Assembly (NCBI RefSeq): GCF_028372415.1
Contig: NC_092872.1
Location: 89,014,110 to 89,078,109 of the forward strand
Length of the DNA: 64,000 bases
Source: Notamacropus eugenii
Taxonomy: Eukaryota; Chordata; Mammalia; Diprotodontia; Macropodidae
Reading direction: 5' to 3'
This document shows positions 20,131 to 31,580 of this stretch, in pieces. Below the pieces are notes generated by a model that searched no databases, was not told the DNA's origin, and was given only the letters and a program-made list of their open reading frames with translations. The position numbers and the translations under genes were made by a program. How positions within the stretch are numbered: the stretch's first letter is position 1; each line of letters begins with the position of its first letter.

Positions 20131-20134
<4 letters not shown>

Positions 20135-20905
20135 AAAATAAAAATTAAGGGATGAAGGAGGAAAATATCCAGAAGAGAAAGGGAGAAATGGAATGGGGCA
20201 GGCTATAACTCATAAAAGAGATAAGAAAAATCCTGTTCAATGGATGAGAAAAGGAAGAAGGAGAGAAGAGAAAAATGAAGCTGCTTTCTCCACATGTGGC
20301 TGAATGATGGAATAACATGCTCACTAAATTTGATATAAAAATTTATATCACACCACAGGAAAGTAGGAGAGGAGGTGACAAGTGGGGTGAGGGGAATGTT
20401 AGAAGGGAGAGCAAATGGGAGAAGGGAGTCACTAGAAATAAACACTTTTGAGAAGTGTGGGGGAAAAATAAGGGGGGATAGATTAGGACAGAGGGAAATA
20501 TAATTAGTATTACACAACATGATTATTATGGAAGTCTTTTGCAAAACAACACATATTTAGTCTGTGTTGAATTGCTTGCCTTCTCAGTGCGTCTAGGGAG
20601 GGAGGGGAGAGAGAGAGAAGTTGGAATTTGAAATATTAGCAACGAATGTTGATAATTTTTATTGCATATAATCGGGAAATAAGAAATACAGGGAATAGGG
20701 TATAGAAATTTATCTTGCCCTACAAGAAGAGAGAGAAGATGGGGATAAGGGAAGGGTGGGGTATAATAGAAGGGAGGGTACTTTGAGGGAAGGAGTAATC
20801 AGAATGCAAGGTATTAGAAAGCAAGGGGAGGGGAGTGATGGGGAGAAAAATTGGTCATGTTACAAAGTGACGTAAAAGCAAATAATATTAAAACAATTGA
20901 CTGAA

Positions 20906-21867
20906 TTAATTACTGAGAACAAATCAATGACATCTTAAGTTTGGGGAAAAGAATTTTAGTCTAAATTTCCTGGAGGAAGGTAACCTTGGGTAAAATTTGG
21001 CATTAATGGAAAATTTAAGGTTTTAATGGTAAATTTGATTTTATGATTGCTATTTAATCAGGAAGTAGAACATGTATAGAAAGGCATGGAAGCCACTTAA
21101 GACTTGCCTCAAAAGATGTTCCTTAGCCAAAGTGAAATTATAATCATATTTGATGCCATTTTTAGATGCTGTGGGACTATTGAGCAACTGTTCTTCTGAG
21201 TCTTAACTCTAGGTATGGACAGCAAAAAAGGCAGTCTGAGCCTCCAATTCATGATGCCAGTAAGCCTGTGAGATGCTGGTATGAATTGCAAAAGGTGATC
21301 TCATGGGAAGGGTGGGAGAGTGGCTGTTCAGCCTTGTCTGAGGTAGGATTCTCCTGACTCAGTTTCCCCACTGACACCTGGCAGACTTTAAGCCTGACTG
21401 AATGCAAGTGGACAATCTAATCCTGCCTAGAACTGATATGAAGTTAGGGGGGGATTGTATCCCTGTAATGTCCCTACTCTTGGTGGCAATTTCCTATAGT
21501 CAAAGGGTTTGTAAGCTTAATACCAGATCTATTCAATTATAGATTATTGGTAGGGGAACATCCGAGGTTAAGTCTAAAATTAAGCTATTAGGCATAGGAC
21601 TTCAGACCAACAATAATAAGTTAGGGTCCTTTAATTCTTAGTAATACCGTGGAGACAATTAGGTCAAGGGCTTGTGAAGTTAGCAACATAAATATTATTT
21701 GTGTCTCAGTTGGTTAATGTTTAAAAAAAATTCTTTTGTGGTCCATATTGTAAATGCTTTAAAAAGAAGTGTCACCTGACCAAAAGTTTGAATTGTTTTA
21801 TCTGTTGTAAACTGTGTTAAAAATGAAAAATAAAATTAAAACTAAAATACAATAAAATATATAGAAA
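20906..21867 (+). other. Non-family 3' segment of element 2 (candidate 3' transduction)
   Basis: Has no counterpart in the other five copies. It ends with AATAAA and an A-rich run directly before the second target-site copy. No coding frame or known repeat is recognised. Confidence 0.55.
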
Positions 21868-21882
21868 AAAATTAAATGGCTT

Positions 21883-22000
21883 GTCCAAGGTAACTACACT
21901 TGTAAATGACAGAGGCAGAATTTGAAACATGGTCCTCTCTATTCAAAGCCAGTTCCCATTGCCATTCATTATACCACATTTGCCACATTCTACTTTGTAT
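21883..22000 (-). repeat. SINE, right half
   Basis: Continuation of the SINE split by element 2: gtccaaggtaactacacttg, gaggcagaatttgaaacatg, ttcccattgccattcattat. Confidence 0.7.
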
Positions 22001-22042
22001 TACAGTTCTCTATGTCCCTCTTATCTCTCCAACTAGATTGTA

Positions 22043-22235
22043 TGTGTGTGTTCATCCTTTGTTGCCAAAGAAGACCATGCCATCACAGAAATAATGGCAT
22101 AACTTGCACTTGACTTTGTTTTGAGTGAGGGAGGCCTGTCCAACTCGATTGCAAGGGCATTGAAGGAAGAGACCATATTTCCCTTTCTGCCCAGTCTCAA
22201 CCCCATTACCCTTGGCAGTATTTTGTGCATAATGA
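22043..22235 (+). repeat. SINE of the 14226 family, partial
   Basis: Shares tgtgttcatcctttgttgcc, aaagaagaccatgccatcac and cacttgactttgttttgagt with the 14226 copy, then diverges into an L2-like end (tttgtgcataatgattactt). Confidence 0.6.
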
Positions 22236-22299
22236 TTACTTAATAAAGGATACTAATTGAATTTTAATTTGTTGTTGTTGCTTTGCCTCTTTCCTAGAA

Positions 22300-22420
22300 C
22301 TGAACATTACATCAGATTATACCATTGTCATTTTAATGTTTGTCACCAAAGTTGCCACTGGAAAACAAACAAAGAGACTAACGAACAGTTTACCAAAACA
22401 AAACCAGGAGTGATGGCTGT
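22300..22420 (-). repeat. Unnamed repeat of about 120 bp, copy B (inverted)
   Basis: The reverse complement begins acagccatcactcctggttt and contains tccagtggcaactttggtga, matching copy A at 15179-15297 end to end with one base of length difference. Confidence 0.65.
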
Positions 22421-22985
22421 CTTCCTTCTCCTGAGCCGTGGGTTGGGGGAATGCAAGATAAATTATAACTGATGTCTACTGATATCTGATTATATGCAGA
22501 TGAATAATCAGAGGAAGTTCAGTATCTCCTAGGCACCATATTTATTTTTAAGTCAAATTCTTATTGTCATGGCCAAGTAGTTTGGTCAGCTAATGCAACC
22601 AAATTTTTGTTCCTGTACTGCTAAGAAGGAAGGAGGAAAGTGTATGAGAACTGACCATTGCTTAGGGAACCAAGATGCCTAAGACAATAAAATATGATTT
22701 CTTTGGGTTAGAGTGGAGACACTGCGACACACAGAGAGAAACAACTTGGTCAAGGTCACAAAGTAAGTCAAAGCCGGAGATGCCCCCAGTCTCTGAGCCT
22801 AGAGCTTCTCCATTCTACATAATGTTGAACTTGGAATACACAGCGGATCTCTAAGTTGCCTTCTTGAAAATCCCCCAATTCTCTCCTATTATTTCTCTTA
22901 TGACTGATTTCACAATGTCTCTACATGGAGGCGGACTGGAGTTGAACAAATTTAAGAAGCAAGAGGGAATCATAAAATATCACAG
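22421..22985. other. No gene seen
   Basis: Includes a short antisense SINE-like piece near 22700-22830 (ggagacactgcgacacac, cttggtcaaggtcacaaagt). Otherwise unique. Confidence 0.45.
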
Positions 22986-23240
22986 GTGAAAGTCCCAGCT
23001 AAAATCCTACTATCTAAAGGAAGCCTTTTCAACACCTCCTTTATTCTAATGCCTTCCCTCTGTAATTACTTCCTATTTTTTATGTATCTAACTTGCTTTA
23101 TTTATTTTTGTTTGCATGTTGTCTCTCCCATTAGACTATAAACTTCTTGAACTTAGGGCAACTGTCTTTTGACACTTTTTGAATCCCCAGAACTTAGCAC
23201 AGTGTTGCTTCATAATAAGTACTTAAATGTTTATTAATTC
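22986..23240 (+). repeat. L2 LINE 3' end
   Basis: Good order of L2 features: agtcccagctaaaatcctac, ggaagccttttcaacacctc, ttgcatgttgtctctcccat, tagactataaacttcttgaa, cagaacttagcacagtgttg, ttaaatgtttattaattc. Confidence 0.85.
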
Positions 23241-23504
23241 AGTCCTTTAAAAAGATCTTAGCTGTCAGCTAGTCCAATCCATACCTGAAAGAGTCCCATT
23301 AAAACACACATGGCATATAGTCATCAAATCAGGCTTGAAGTCATCCTTTGGAGGGAAATTTGCTACCTCCTGGAATAGTCCATTTCAATTTTAGATAATT
23401 ATTATTATTATTAGAAAGTATTTCATGGAATCAAGCCCAACTGTGTTTCTTTGACCTATCTGTATTCAGAGAAAGAACTAATACATGGAAGCATGTGTAG
23501 AATG

Positions 23505-23640
23505 ATTATACATAAATATATATATGCATATATAAATACACACACAAATTTGTATATGTGTGTATCTATCTATCTATCTATCTACCTATCTATATAGATA
23601 CACACACATACACCCATACATACACACCTGTACATATTTG
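23505..23640. repeat. (TA)n/(TCTA)n/(CA)n compound microsatellite
   Basis: Blocks of tatatatgca, ctatctatctatc and cacacacatacac. Confidence 0.9.
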
Positions 23641-23799
23641 TGTCTAATGGTAACCATATACACATATATATTTGAAAGGAATAGTAAATTGTACGATTGA
23701 TTTGCAGTTTAATGTGCAATCATTTTTTTATTATTGCATGTTACGGAAAAGATTGTTTTATTTCATAAATTAAAAATAAGTAAAAATTTAAAAAAAGAA

Positions 23800-24290
23800 A
23801 CTTCTACTTTTTTCTTTTGGCTTTTCCCTCTGGGTCCAAACAGAACTAGCCTATTATGTCTTCCACATGACAGACTTTCAAGTATTTGAAGATATCTACC
23901 ATGTTGTCCCCAAGTCTCCCTTGTCTGGACTAAATATCTTCAGTTTTGTGAACTTATATTACTAAGACATAGTTTCAAGGGCCTTTGCCGTTCTGTTTGG
24001 TACCCTTTATATACTTTCCATCATATCAATGTCCTTCCTAAACTATGGTGCCCAGAACTAAAGAGAATAGCATAGCTGTGATTCAGTAAGGTCAGGCAGT
24101 GAGACCATTGCTTCCTCATTCCTGGAAACTCTACCTCTCAACACAGCACTTGATTTGACTTCCATATGCCATTCAACTCATGCTGAACTTGGATTGCACT
24201 ATCTCCTGCCCCAAATCTTTTAAAGGCAGTTGCTGTCTAGCTATGCCTCTCTTTATTGCATTTATGAAGGTGGATTTCTTGAATACAAGT
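23800..24290 (-). repeat. CR1/L3-type LINE fossil
   Basis: Antisense to the CR1/L3 3' region: cccaagtctcccttgtctgg, tatcaatgtccttcctaaac, tatggtgcccagaactaaag, then gcagttgctgtctagctatg. Old, with indels. The assignment rests on recalled family phrases. Confidence 0.65.
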
Positions 24291-24499
24291 GAAAGATTTG
24301 GTCATAATCAAGAGACACCAAGTTTCAGTTCAGTAATCAATAAGGTTTGTTGCTGAAGACTTGTGTAATTAATTGCATGTTTTATGGGGTCTTGCTATAC
24401 CAGAGATTCAAAGATATATAAAGGTCAAATCATATCCTTAAATACATAGTCAAGGACAGTCAGTCTTTCCTACTATAAGCAAAGGGGTATTACCTTTTC

Positions 24500-24695
24500 A
24501 TAGAATCAGAGATACAATGAACTTTAAAGGTCATCTAAATGAACTCCCTCTTCCTGTAGATGAGAACAATGAAATCCAGAGAGATAGAGATTAAGTGTCT
24601 TGTCCAAGGTAATGAAGCTAGAAAGAAAATCAGACACAGATCCAAAGTCTGGATTCCCACGTTGACCATCTTTCCATTATTATCAAGCTGCCTGA
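24500..24695 (-). repeat. MIR/Mar-type SINE fossil
   Basis: Antisense: catagaatcagagatacaat, aaaggtcatctaaatgaact, agagatagagattaagtgtc, ttgtccaaggtaatgaagct. Confidence 0.7.
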
Positions 24696-25520
24696 TTCTG
24701 CACATTAAACTAGGAAAGCACAAAGCAGAAGAAATATATCCCTTTGTTGGAATGTTTAAGTGGAATTAAGACAGATGAAAGCTATTATTATGAAAGAGTT
24801 ATCACAGCTGGTAAAGCATCAATACATTGCTTCCTAAATAAAAGAGGGGAGAAAAAAATAAGATGATACAATGTGCCTCTTTCCTCCAACTGGGCCTATT
24901 TTTATTTTTACTGAAATAAAATTTCTGATTAGATTGCTTATTCTTCAGTTGAGGTATGTACATTTATAGCGCAGCTCTTAAGAGCAAAAGAAAAGCAGTT
25001 AAACACTGCTTTGTAGTCTGGCGTTCTTCCAATGGCCAAGATAACATGACTCTCTTGGAAAGCTTTCACTTTGGAGAAATGTTCCTTTAATAAATATTTT
25101 CTGATATTTTGCCTTAAGCCTTTCATGACAAACCTTTTTTTCCTTCCTTTTCTGCTGATCATGTTGATTTGACTAGTGAAACGGGGAGAGAAAAATTCTA
25201 CCATGTAGGTATTCTTTATGAATATTCCCTGCTGCTACCTATAAAATAAGAACTCAACAGGAATATAACTTTTTTCCTATTTGGTTCTTGACATTGTGGA
25301 TTTTTTGCATAAATTGAGGCTTTCTGTTCCTTTGTTAGTTGTTTCTGGGTGAGTTTTGATAAAATAAGTCATGTGAAACTTAGTCAGTTCTCCCTTTGGG
25401 AGGAAGAGTTAAGTAGCAGGCAGTTCAAAACCTCCTTCCGGTTATTGCTTTCCAGGGCAAAATAATTCTCCTACTGACTTTTCCTCTAATGAGGCCATTA
25501 GTCTAGAGAATGTAAGAGTG
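24696..25520. other. Unique sequence, no gene
   Basis: No repeat is recognised in 24770-25200. An 88-codon minus frame (24938-25204) has no recognisable domain. It could hold non-coding conserved DNA, but nothing in the bases proves it. Confidence 0.4.
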
Positions 25521-25539
25521 ACAAATGTATCAAATATTA

Positions 25540-26115
25540 TGGCAAAGACTGTCTCCCATGCCTAGAGTGCTTTCCTGCCTTAGTTTCCTGGAAGCTCATT
25601 TTAAGAGCCTACTCCTACAAGATGCCTTTCACAATTCCCCCAGTGGTGTCTTTCCAACTTCATTATTACCTCTCATTAATTTTGTATATTTAATACATTG
25701 CATTTACTAATCAGTGTACATGCTACCATCTCATCATTTCCTACCCTGGCTGCATCTGTCATTCCCAAGATCCTCTTAATTTTGTAAGATTACTTCAGCC
25801 CTGGAACTCAGGCCTCATCAGGCCCCTTTGACCTTGATGCCCCTTCCTTCTGACTGGAGAGGGTGGAGAACTCCTACTAGGACATTTATTTAAGGAGGCA
25901 GGGAGACCAGCCAGCTTTTCACTTCCCATTTGACTTCATTCTCCTGAATTTCTCCAGCATTTCCTGCCCCCTGCTTTTATTCAGCTTCTCTCCTTCCCTT
26001 TTGATGTTGTCCTTTGCTATTAGATTGTAAACTCCTTATGGGCAGAAACTGTCTTCCTTCTTTGTCTTTGTATTTTCAGCATTTAGCCCAGTGCCTGATA
26101 CATAGCAGGTTTTTA
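25540..26115 (+). repeat. L2 LINE 3' region
   Basis: Front part (ctgtctcccatgcctagagt, agatgcctttcacaattccc) and tail (ttagattgtaaactccttat, gggcagaaactgtcttcctt, cagcatttagcccagtgcct) of L2. About 150 bp of other sequence lies between (25720-25870). Confidence 0.75.
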
Positions 26116-26221
26116 ATATTTTTTTTAATCGAAGCACTTGACTCTAGTAGAATGTAAGCACTTTGAGGTCAGGGGCTGTTCCCTTTTTTATTTACCTTTT
26201 CTCTTTTTTGTCATTAGAGAT

Positions 26222-26470
26222 ATAAATAACAGCTAACATTTATATAAGGCTTTAAGGTTTATAAAAGACTTCATAGTTCTTGTCTCATTCAATCCTCATG
26301 ATGACCTTTTGAGGTAGATACTATTATTATCCCCATTTTACAGATGAGGAAACTGAATCTGAGAGAGGTTAACTGACTTGCCCAAAGTTACCCAGCCAAT
26401 TAATGCCCAAGTCAGAATTTGAACTCAGGTTTTCCTGACTCCAAGACCACTGCTCTACTCACAATAGCTT
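26222..26470 (-). repeat. MIR-family SINE, well preserved
   Basis: Antisense: cagctaacatttatataagg, caatcctcatgatgaccttt, ttattatccccattttacag, atgaggaaactgaatctgag, actgacttgcccaaagttac, tttgaactcaggttttcctg. Confidence 0.85.
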
Positions 26471-26519
26471 CTTGACACATAGGTATTTAAGAAATGAGTT
26501 GTTGATTCCGAAGGCAGTC

Positions 26520-26770
26520 TAATACAAAGATAAGAGCATTGGCTCTGGAATCAGAGATAATGGGTATTCCTAGTCAGGCAATGGGCTTAAGTCAGAAAGA
26601 CCCGGAATTGAAGTTTGCTTCAGATATTAACTTGCAGTATGCCTTTGGGTACTTAAAATCTTTACAGTTTTCTCACCTATAAAATCAGCGTGTTGGACTT
26701 GTAGACTGCTAATGTCCCTTTTACCTCTAAATCTCTGACATCATGAGATATCATGATATCTTTAAGCTCA
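26520..26770 (+). repeat. Mar/MIR-type SINE
   Basis: Sense: gataagagcattggctctgg, aaagacccggaattgaagtt, attaacttgcagtatgcctt, aaaatcagcgtgttggactt, ttacctctaaatctctgaca. Confidence 0.65.
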
Positions 26771-28034
26771 CCGAGTCACATGAAGTTCTCTCTTCTGTAA
26801 AATACGGAAATAGGAATAGATGACCTCCAAAGACTATCACAAGCTCTGGATTTTTAATCCTTGAAAAAATGCAATAGAAATGCTTCAGTTATACTTCTGG
26901 ACTATCCAATTTAAACCATGTGATTTTGTTATGTTCTGTGGAATGTGGTTTGACCTGTGGCATAGTGGAATAAGTGTGATAAGAAGCTGTGCTATGTCAG
27001 GGGCTTATATTTTTCTACTCCCTCTCCTTTCATGTTGAACTCTGCTTGTGTAGTTTCCTTATTGGTCACCTAGCAATGAAATAACTGTGTAATGTAGAAA
27101 TGGGGCTGTTACTTTAGGCAGAAAAACATTATCTGCCTTTCTAGCTTAGACTGATCAGGAAGACTCCTCTGAGAGATCAGCTTTTCACACCCCAAGAGGT
27201 ACTCTGAATTAGTTTTGATCATTTCCAAGCAACTGAAGACCATTGGGCAGATCGACTCAATTTCACAGCCTCCTGCAAAAATCGGCTCAGCTGAATTGGA
27301 GTTATCCCCAGGAGTTTCCAGTTTCCTTATCCTATATTTAGCCCAGGTTTTATATTTTGTACTTAAATCTCCTTGGGCCCTTGTTACTGTAATAACTAGC
27401 TCTATTTCTATTTGAAAGACCCATTTTTCATAAAAGTACTTTAAAGCTGTAAAATCTCTCAGTTTTTGGAATAATCTGTATTACTAGACTTAGAAATAGA
27501 TTCTTTAGATCATTTTGGTTACCATTATCTCAACGCAAACTTTTTTTCTAAACATACTTTATTAACTCCGTCAATATTCCTAATTTATTTGGATGATGGC
27601 CAAGTCACTTGAACAGCAATTTTAGTTTAGTTGAGAGAGAGACCTCATTTGTTAGGTACTCCCTTGTTATTTTTGGTATAATTTCTTCCCCAATACAATT
27701 TCTTTATTGTTCTTTGCCAGAGATCAGTAGGTCTGTTGTTGACTAGTTTTCTAATGTAAATCTGAGGTCTCCACTTTCTACTTCTAATTGTCTGTGGTTG
27801 CTCACATTAGAGGAATAAAAATGGTATAGCTCACTGAATGATTAGAAGTAATCACCAAGTACTAATGGTAACTGAAAATGCCATCCCTGTCAACTTTAGA
27901 TGTTCTTAGTACACACAGATAACAGTTCTATTATTTTATTTGCAAGGATAGATATTTGACCATATCAAGATCCCTGTCTTGGAGGGATATCAAGAAGGAC
28001 ACAAATGAATGACTGGACAAGAGGGATCTTTTGC
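26771..28034. other. Unique sequence, no gene
   Basis: Neither a coding frame nor a repeat is recognised. The 66-codon frame at 27215-27415 is not protein-like. Confidence 0.4.
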
Positions 28035-28038
<4 letters not shown>

Positions 28039-28094
<56 letters not shown>

Positions 28095-28100
28095 TGTAGT
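28039..28100. repeat. (TG)n microsatellite
   Basis: About 25 or more TG repeats with one interruption near the end. Confidence 0.95.
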
Positions 28101-28129
28101 CATGAATATTAAAGAAAAATTTAGCAAAA

Positions 28130-28305
28130 CCTGAGACCCTGGAAAGAGATGAACTGGATATTAGATACCATCAGATCTGTCTCATTTGACAGACAAGACA
28201 ACAAGCAGAGAGTGATTAAGTGGCTTGCTCATGATGATATTGCTAGTAAGTTTGTGAGATGGTATTTAAATGAGATCTCCTAGATTATTATATTACCTAC
28301 TGCCG
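28130..28305 (-). repeat. MIR-like SINE fossil
   Basis: Antisense: ggatattagataccatcaga, cagagagtgattaagtggct, tgctcatgatgatattgcta, ttaaatgagatctcctagat. Confidence 0.55.
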
Positions 28306-28445
28306 TCAGTCTTATCCAGTCTATTATTTCAGTGCTCACCAAGTGAAAGTCACTAGGTTAGCTATAGAGAACAAAACAAAGCAAAAGAACAACAAAATCC
28401 CTGTCCTTGAGGAGCTCGTATTCTACATAAATGGCCTTGTTCCTA
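28306..28445. repeat. LINE-like remnant (L2/CR1 group)
   Basis: Carries a phrase common to these fossils: accaagtgaaagtcactagg, aatccctgtccttgaggagc, tcgtattctacataaatgg. Related stretches lie at 33690 and 52720. Confidence 0.4.
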
Positions 28446-28728
28446 TAATTTGTTTACGATAACATCCTTCATGTTATGATAGCATCCTTCATGTCTGAAA
28501 TAAGTATCTTTTTCAGTGTTATACTACAGGAGACATTGATCAATACTTACATTATTGCCAGTCCTATTCCCACTTTTTTTCATTATTTTCTTTGAGATTC
28601 TTTGCCTTTTGTTCCTCAAGAAGAATTTCATTTTTTTAGCTTGATAAAATAATAATACTCAGGCTGGCATGATTCCAAATTAGTAAATTAATTTAGGCAA
28701 TATTGTGACTTTTATTATATTGACATGG

Positions 28729-28745
28729 TCTCTCTCTCTCTCTCA

Positions 28746-28780
<35 letters not shown>

Positions 28781-28830
28781 CATGCTTTTATATATATATA
28801 TGCTTATATGTATATATACATATATACATG
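28729..28830. repeat. (TC)n/(TA)n microsatellite
   Basis: Runs of tctctctc followed by tatatata within the L1 remnant. Confidence 0.9.
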
Positions 28831-29179
28831 CAGTTGACATTTGTCCAATGGTTTATTTAATTTCATTCATATTTTAAGAGAAATATTTGATGTTATCAAA
28901 AATTGTTCAGTATCTATTGATATAATAATCTGAATTTATCAGTTCATATTAAATGGTCTATTATGTTTATACATTTTTTTTTTGGTTTTACTGAGCCAAC
29001 CCTTCTTTTCTTATATAAATACTATGTGGTCATTGTTTATTCTCTTTTATATTGTTACAACGTAAAATATATTAGTGTCAATATTCATTAGGGATATTGA
29101 TCAATAACTTTCTATGCTTTTTTCTCTCTCTAAATTAGTAACAAAACCATATTTGTATCATAGAGTTTGGCAGGTATAA

Positions 29180-29766
29180 TGTTAATTAAATTAATGAGAG
29201 TTAAAAGCTTCCCCATCCATTAATTGACCTGCCCTTTAAGGAAAGCTCAATTAGGGGGGATTTATTTCATAGGACTTTTTATTTATTTCTAATGATTCAC
29301 TGATTCTCAAGGGTTGTGATGTCCTCTGGCTCTAACAAGTGTATATATACTCTGACATAAAATTTTGTTTTGGGGCTTATTCATTGGAAGTGTCTGTTTG
29401 GCCAAATGAGACTCTGGAGAACTGCTAAGGAGTCCCTGGCTCTGAAAATGCAGATGTAGGCGCTTCTCTCTCTGGTAACTATGTATATATGTAATGATCA
29501 GACAGCTGGATCTGTATGTTGATCTGTTATGTATGTATTACTTATGGTCAGACAGTTGGAAGTTCTGTCTGTTGGTCTCTATTTCTCTGTTTGTAGTTTC
29601 TCTGAAGTTCAGGGTGCTGACTTTTTCCTGTGAACTAAGTGAATGATATATGTGCTTGATTAAAGTAGATTGTTGACCCTTCAAAATTTATTTTCCTTTT
29701 AGAAAAGGAGATTTGAGAACCTGTACAGCAGGCCCTCCTGTGTATGATAGGGTCCTTGCTGTTACA
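29180..29766. mobile_element. Probable solo LTR inserted in L1
   Basis: L1 sequence stops after ggcaggtat (about 29178) and resumes with gtagggtatc (29767). The 587-bp insert begins TG (tgttaattaaatta) and ends CA (ccttgctgttaca). It has a TATA-like run (gtatatatact), an ATTAAA signal (29659-29664) and two direct repeats (29481-29525 and 29530-29578) like U3 enhancer repeats. No coding part is present. Strand by these signals would be plus. The family is not identified, and the flanking duplication is weak. Confidence 0.45.
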
Positions 29767-30328
29767 GTAGGGTATCTTATTTTCCTGGTTTTGCAAACTG
29801 TGTAGTATTAAAGTTAATTGTTATTTGAATATTTGTTAGAGTTCACTCATAAATTCATTGGATCCTAGAGTTTGGGTGTTTGGTTTTTTGGAGGAGTTTA
29901 TTTATGGCTTCTTTAATTTCTTTTTTCTGATGTTAGGAAATATAAATCATCCATTTTTTCTAATAATAAAATGGCTATTACATATTTTCTAAGCATTCAT
30001 CCACTTAATCTAATTGGATTTCATTTGGCATTCAATTGGGAAAAATATTTCTGCTGATTTTCTGAATTTCCTCTTCATTTCTTTTGTACTCTTTTTTTCA
30101 GTTTTGATATAAATTTTTCACTTTTTTTACTTGAACTATTTATATGATTTATTAACTTTTTTAAAGTTTTATTTAATTTGATATCATGTTTTTGCTTTCT
30201 CTTAAAAAATTTTCTTCCTTTGTTTTCAGATTTTCTTCTCTAGTGTTTAGCTTCAGAAATTCTATTTTGTTGATTTTCAAGTTTTAATTGCTTTATTCCT
30301 TGATTAGTTCTATCTGTCTCTCTATCTC

Positions 30329-30342
<14 letters not shown>

Positions 30343-30370
<28 letters not shown>
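30343..30370. repeat. (TG)n microsatellite
   Basis: About 13 TG units. Confidence 0.9.
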
Positions 30371-31139
30371 TCACTGAGGATAACATTTAAACGTATTTTT
30401 TCCCCTTGAGAAGTTCTTTAGTAACATCCAATATGTTCTGGCACGCTTTCTTATTGTTGTGATTTTTTTTTAGTGAAATTGTCTGGTTTTCTATGATCTA
30501 TTCTTTAACTCATCAGCTTTTTAAGACTGAGTTATTAGTCTCCAGTTAATTTTCAATTCTTCTTGAAAAGATATTTTATGTAATATAATTTTATTGCACT
30601 GTGATCAGTAAAGTACATATTTAATATTTCTGAATTTGTTTGAGAGGATACCATGATATATGATCGATTTATTGGTGTCATTCATGACTAAGAAATATGT
30701 GAACTCTTTTCCATTCCAATTCAGAAACCACAAGAGATCTAATATATGCAATTCCCTCCAAATTTCAGTATGTGCTCTTAACTTTTTTCTTGTTTATATT
30801 TTTGTTCAATGTCTCTAATTCTGAAAGGGGTACTTTGAGATCCCTCACTATTATAGTTTTACTAAATATATCTCCCCGCAATTCAATTAACTCTTAATTT
30901 AAGTATTTAGATACTGTGCTGTTCAATGTAAAAGCATTGAGTATTTTTTGTCTATGATGTCTTTGAGAGTAATATAATTTCTCCACTTATCTCTTAATTA
31001 CTTCAATTTTGTCTGAAGTCTTGATCATTATTATTCTCTACTGTAGCCTTCTTATGAAAGCTTGATCACTTTTTTTTAATTTACCTGAAACAATAGATTC
31101 TTCTTTGTTAGAGATGGAATTTATTTTACACAGATCCTC

Positions 31140-31580
31140 TGCTGCCAGAGAGAGCCTACTTTCTACTGTTTCATATGCTCTAGATCCTTGGACTGATCTT
31201 CAACTCTTCTCTTTCCCTCACTCCAAACATCCAATCATTTGCTAAGTCCTCTCAATTCCACTTCTGCAGTGTTACACACCCGTGCTTTCTTTTTTCATTC
31301 TCATGGGCAGCCACATCATTTTGTCTCTCATCACCCCTCAACAATACTATTTGGATAACTTCTAAACCATTTCCCCTGTATTTGGCCTCACCTGTCTCTA
31401 ACTCATCCTTCACAGAGGTGTCAAAATTATCCTCCTAATATACAGGTTTGGCTATGCCATTCCCCTTCTCAAAATACTTCAGTAACTCTACAGTGCATAC
31501 TGAGTAATGCCATAGTCTGGCAGTGAAGACCATCTACAATCTAGGTCCATTCTCATCTTATTGATTCAAGTATCCTTTAT
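31140..31580 (+). repeat. L2 LINE fragment inside the L1 mosaic
   Basis: Contains tgctaagtcctctcaattcc, tcaaaattatcctcctaata, gctatgccattccccttctc, ttcagtaactctacagtgca and gaccatctacaatctaggtc, which follow the L2 order. Confidence 0.65.

Larger units (their letters stand above)
18177..21867 (+). mobile_element. ORF1-only L1-derived element 2 with extra 3' sequence
   Basis: Starts ggagcagagccaaaatggcg, carries a single 5' UTR module, a broken ORF1 (18869-19888) and the family 3' UTR to about 20905, again without ORF2. A further 0.96 kb of non-family sequence follows, ending in AATAAA (21829-21834) and an A-rich stretch before the right target-site copy. The interrupted host SINE and paired flanks suggest one insertion of about 3.7 kb. 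A second insertion into the tail is the alternative. Confidence 0.8.
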
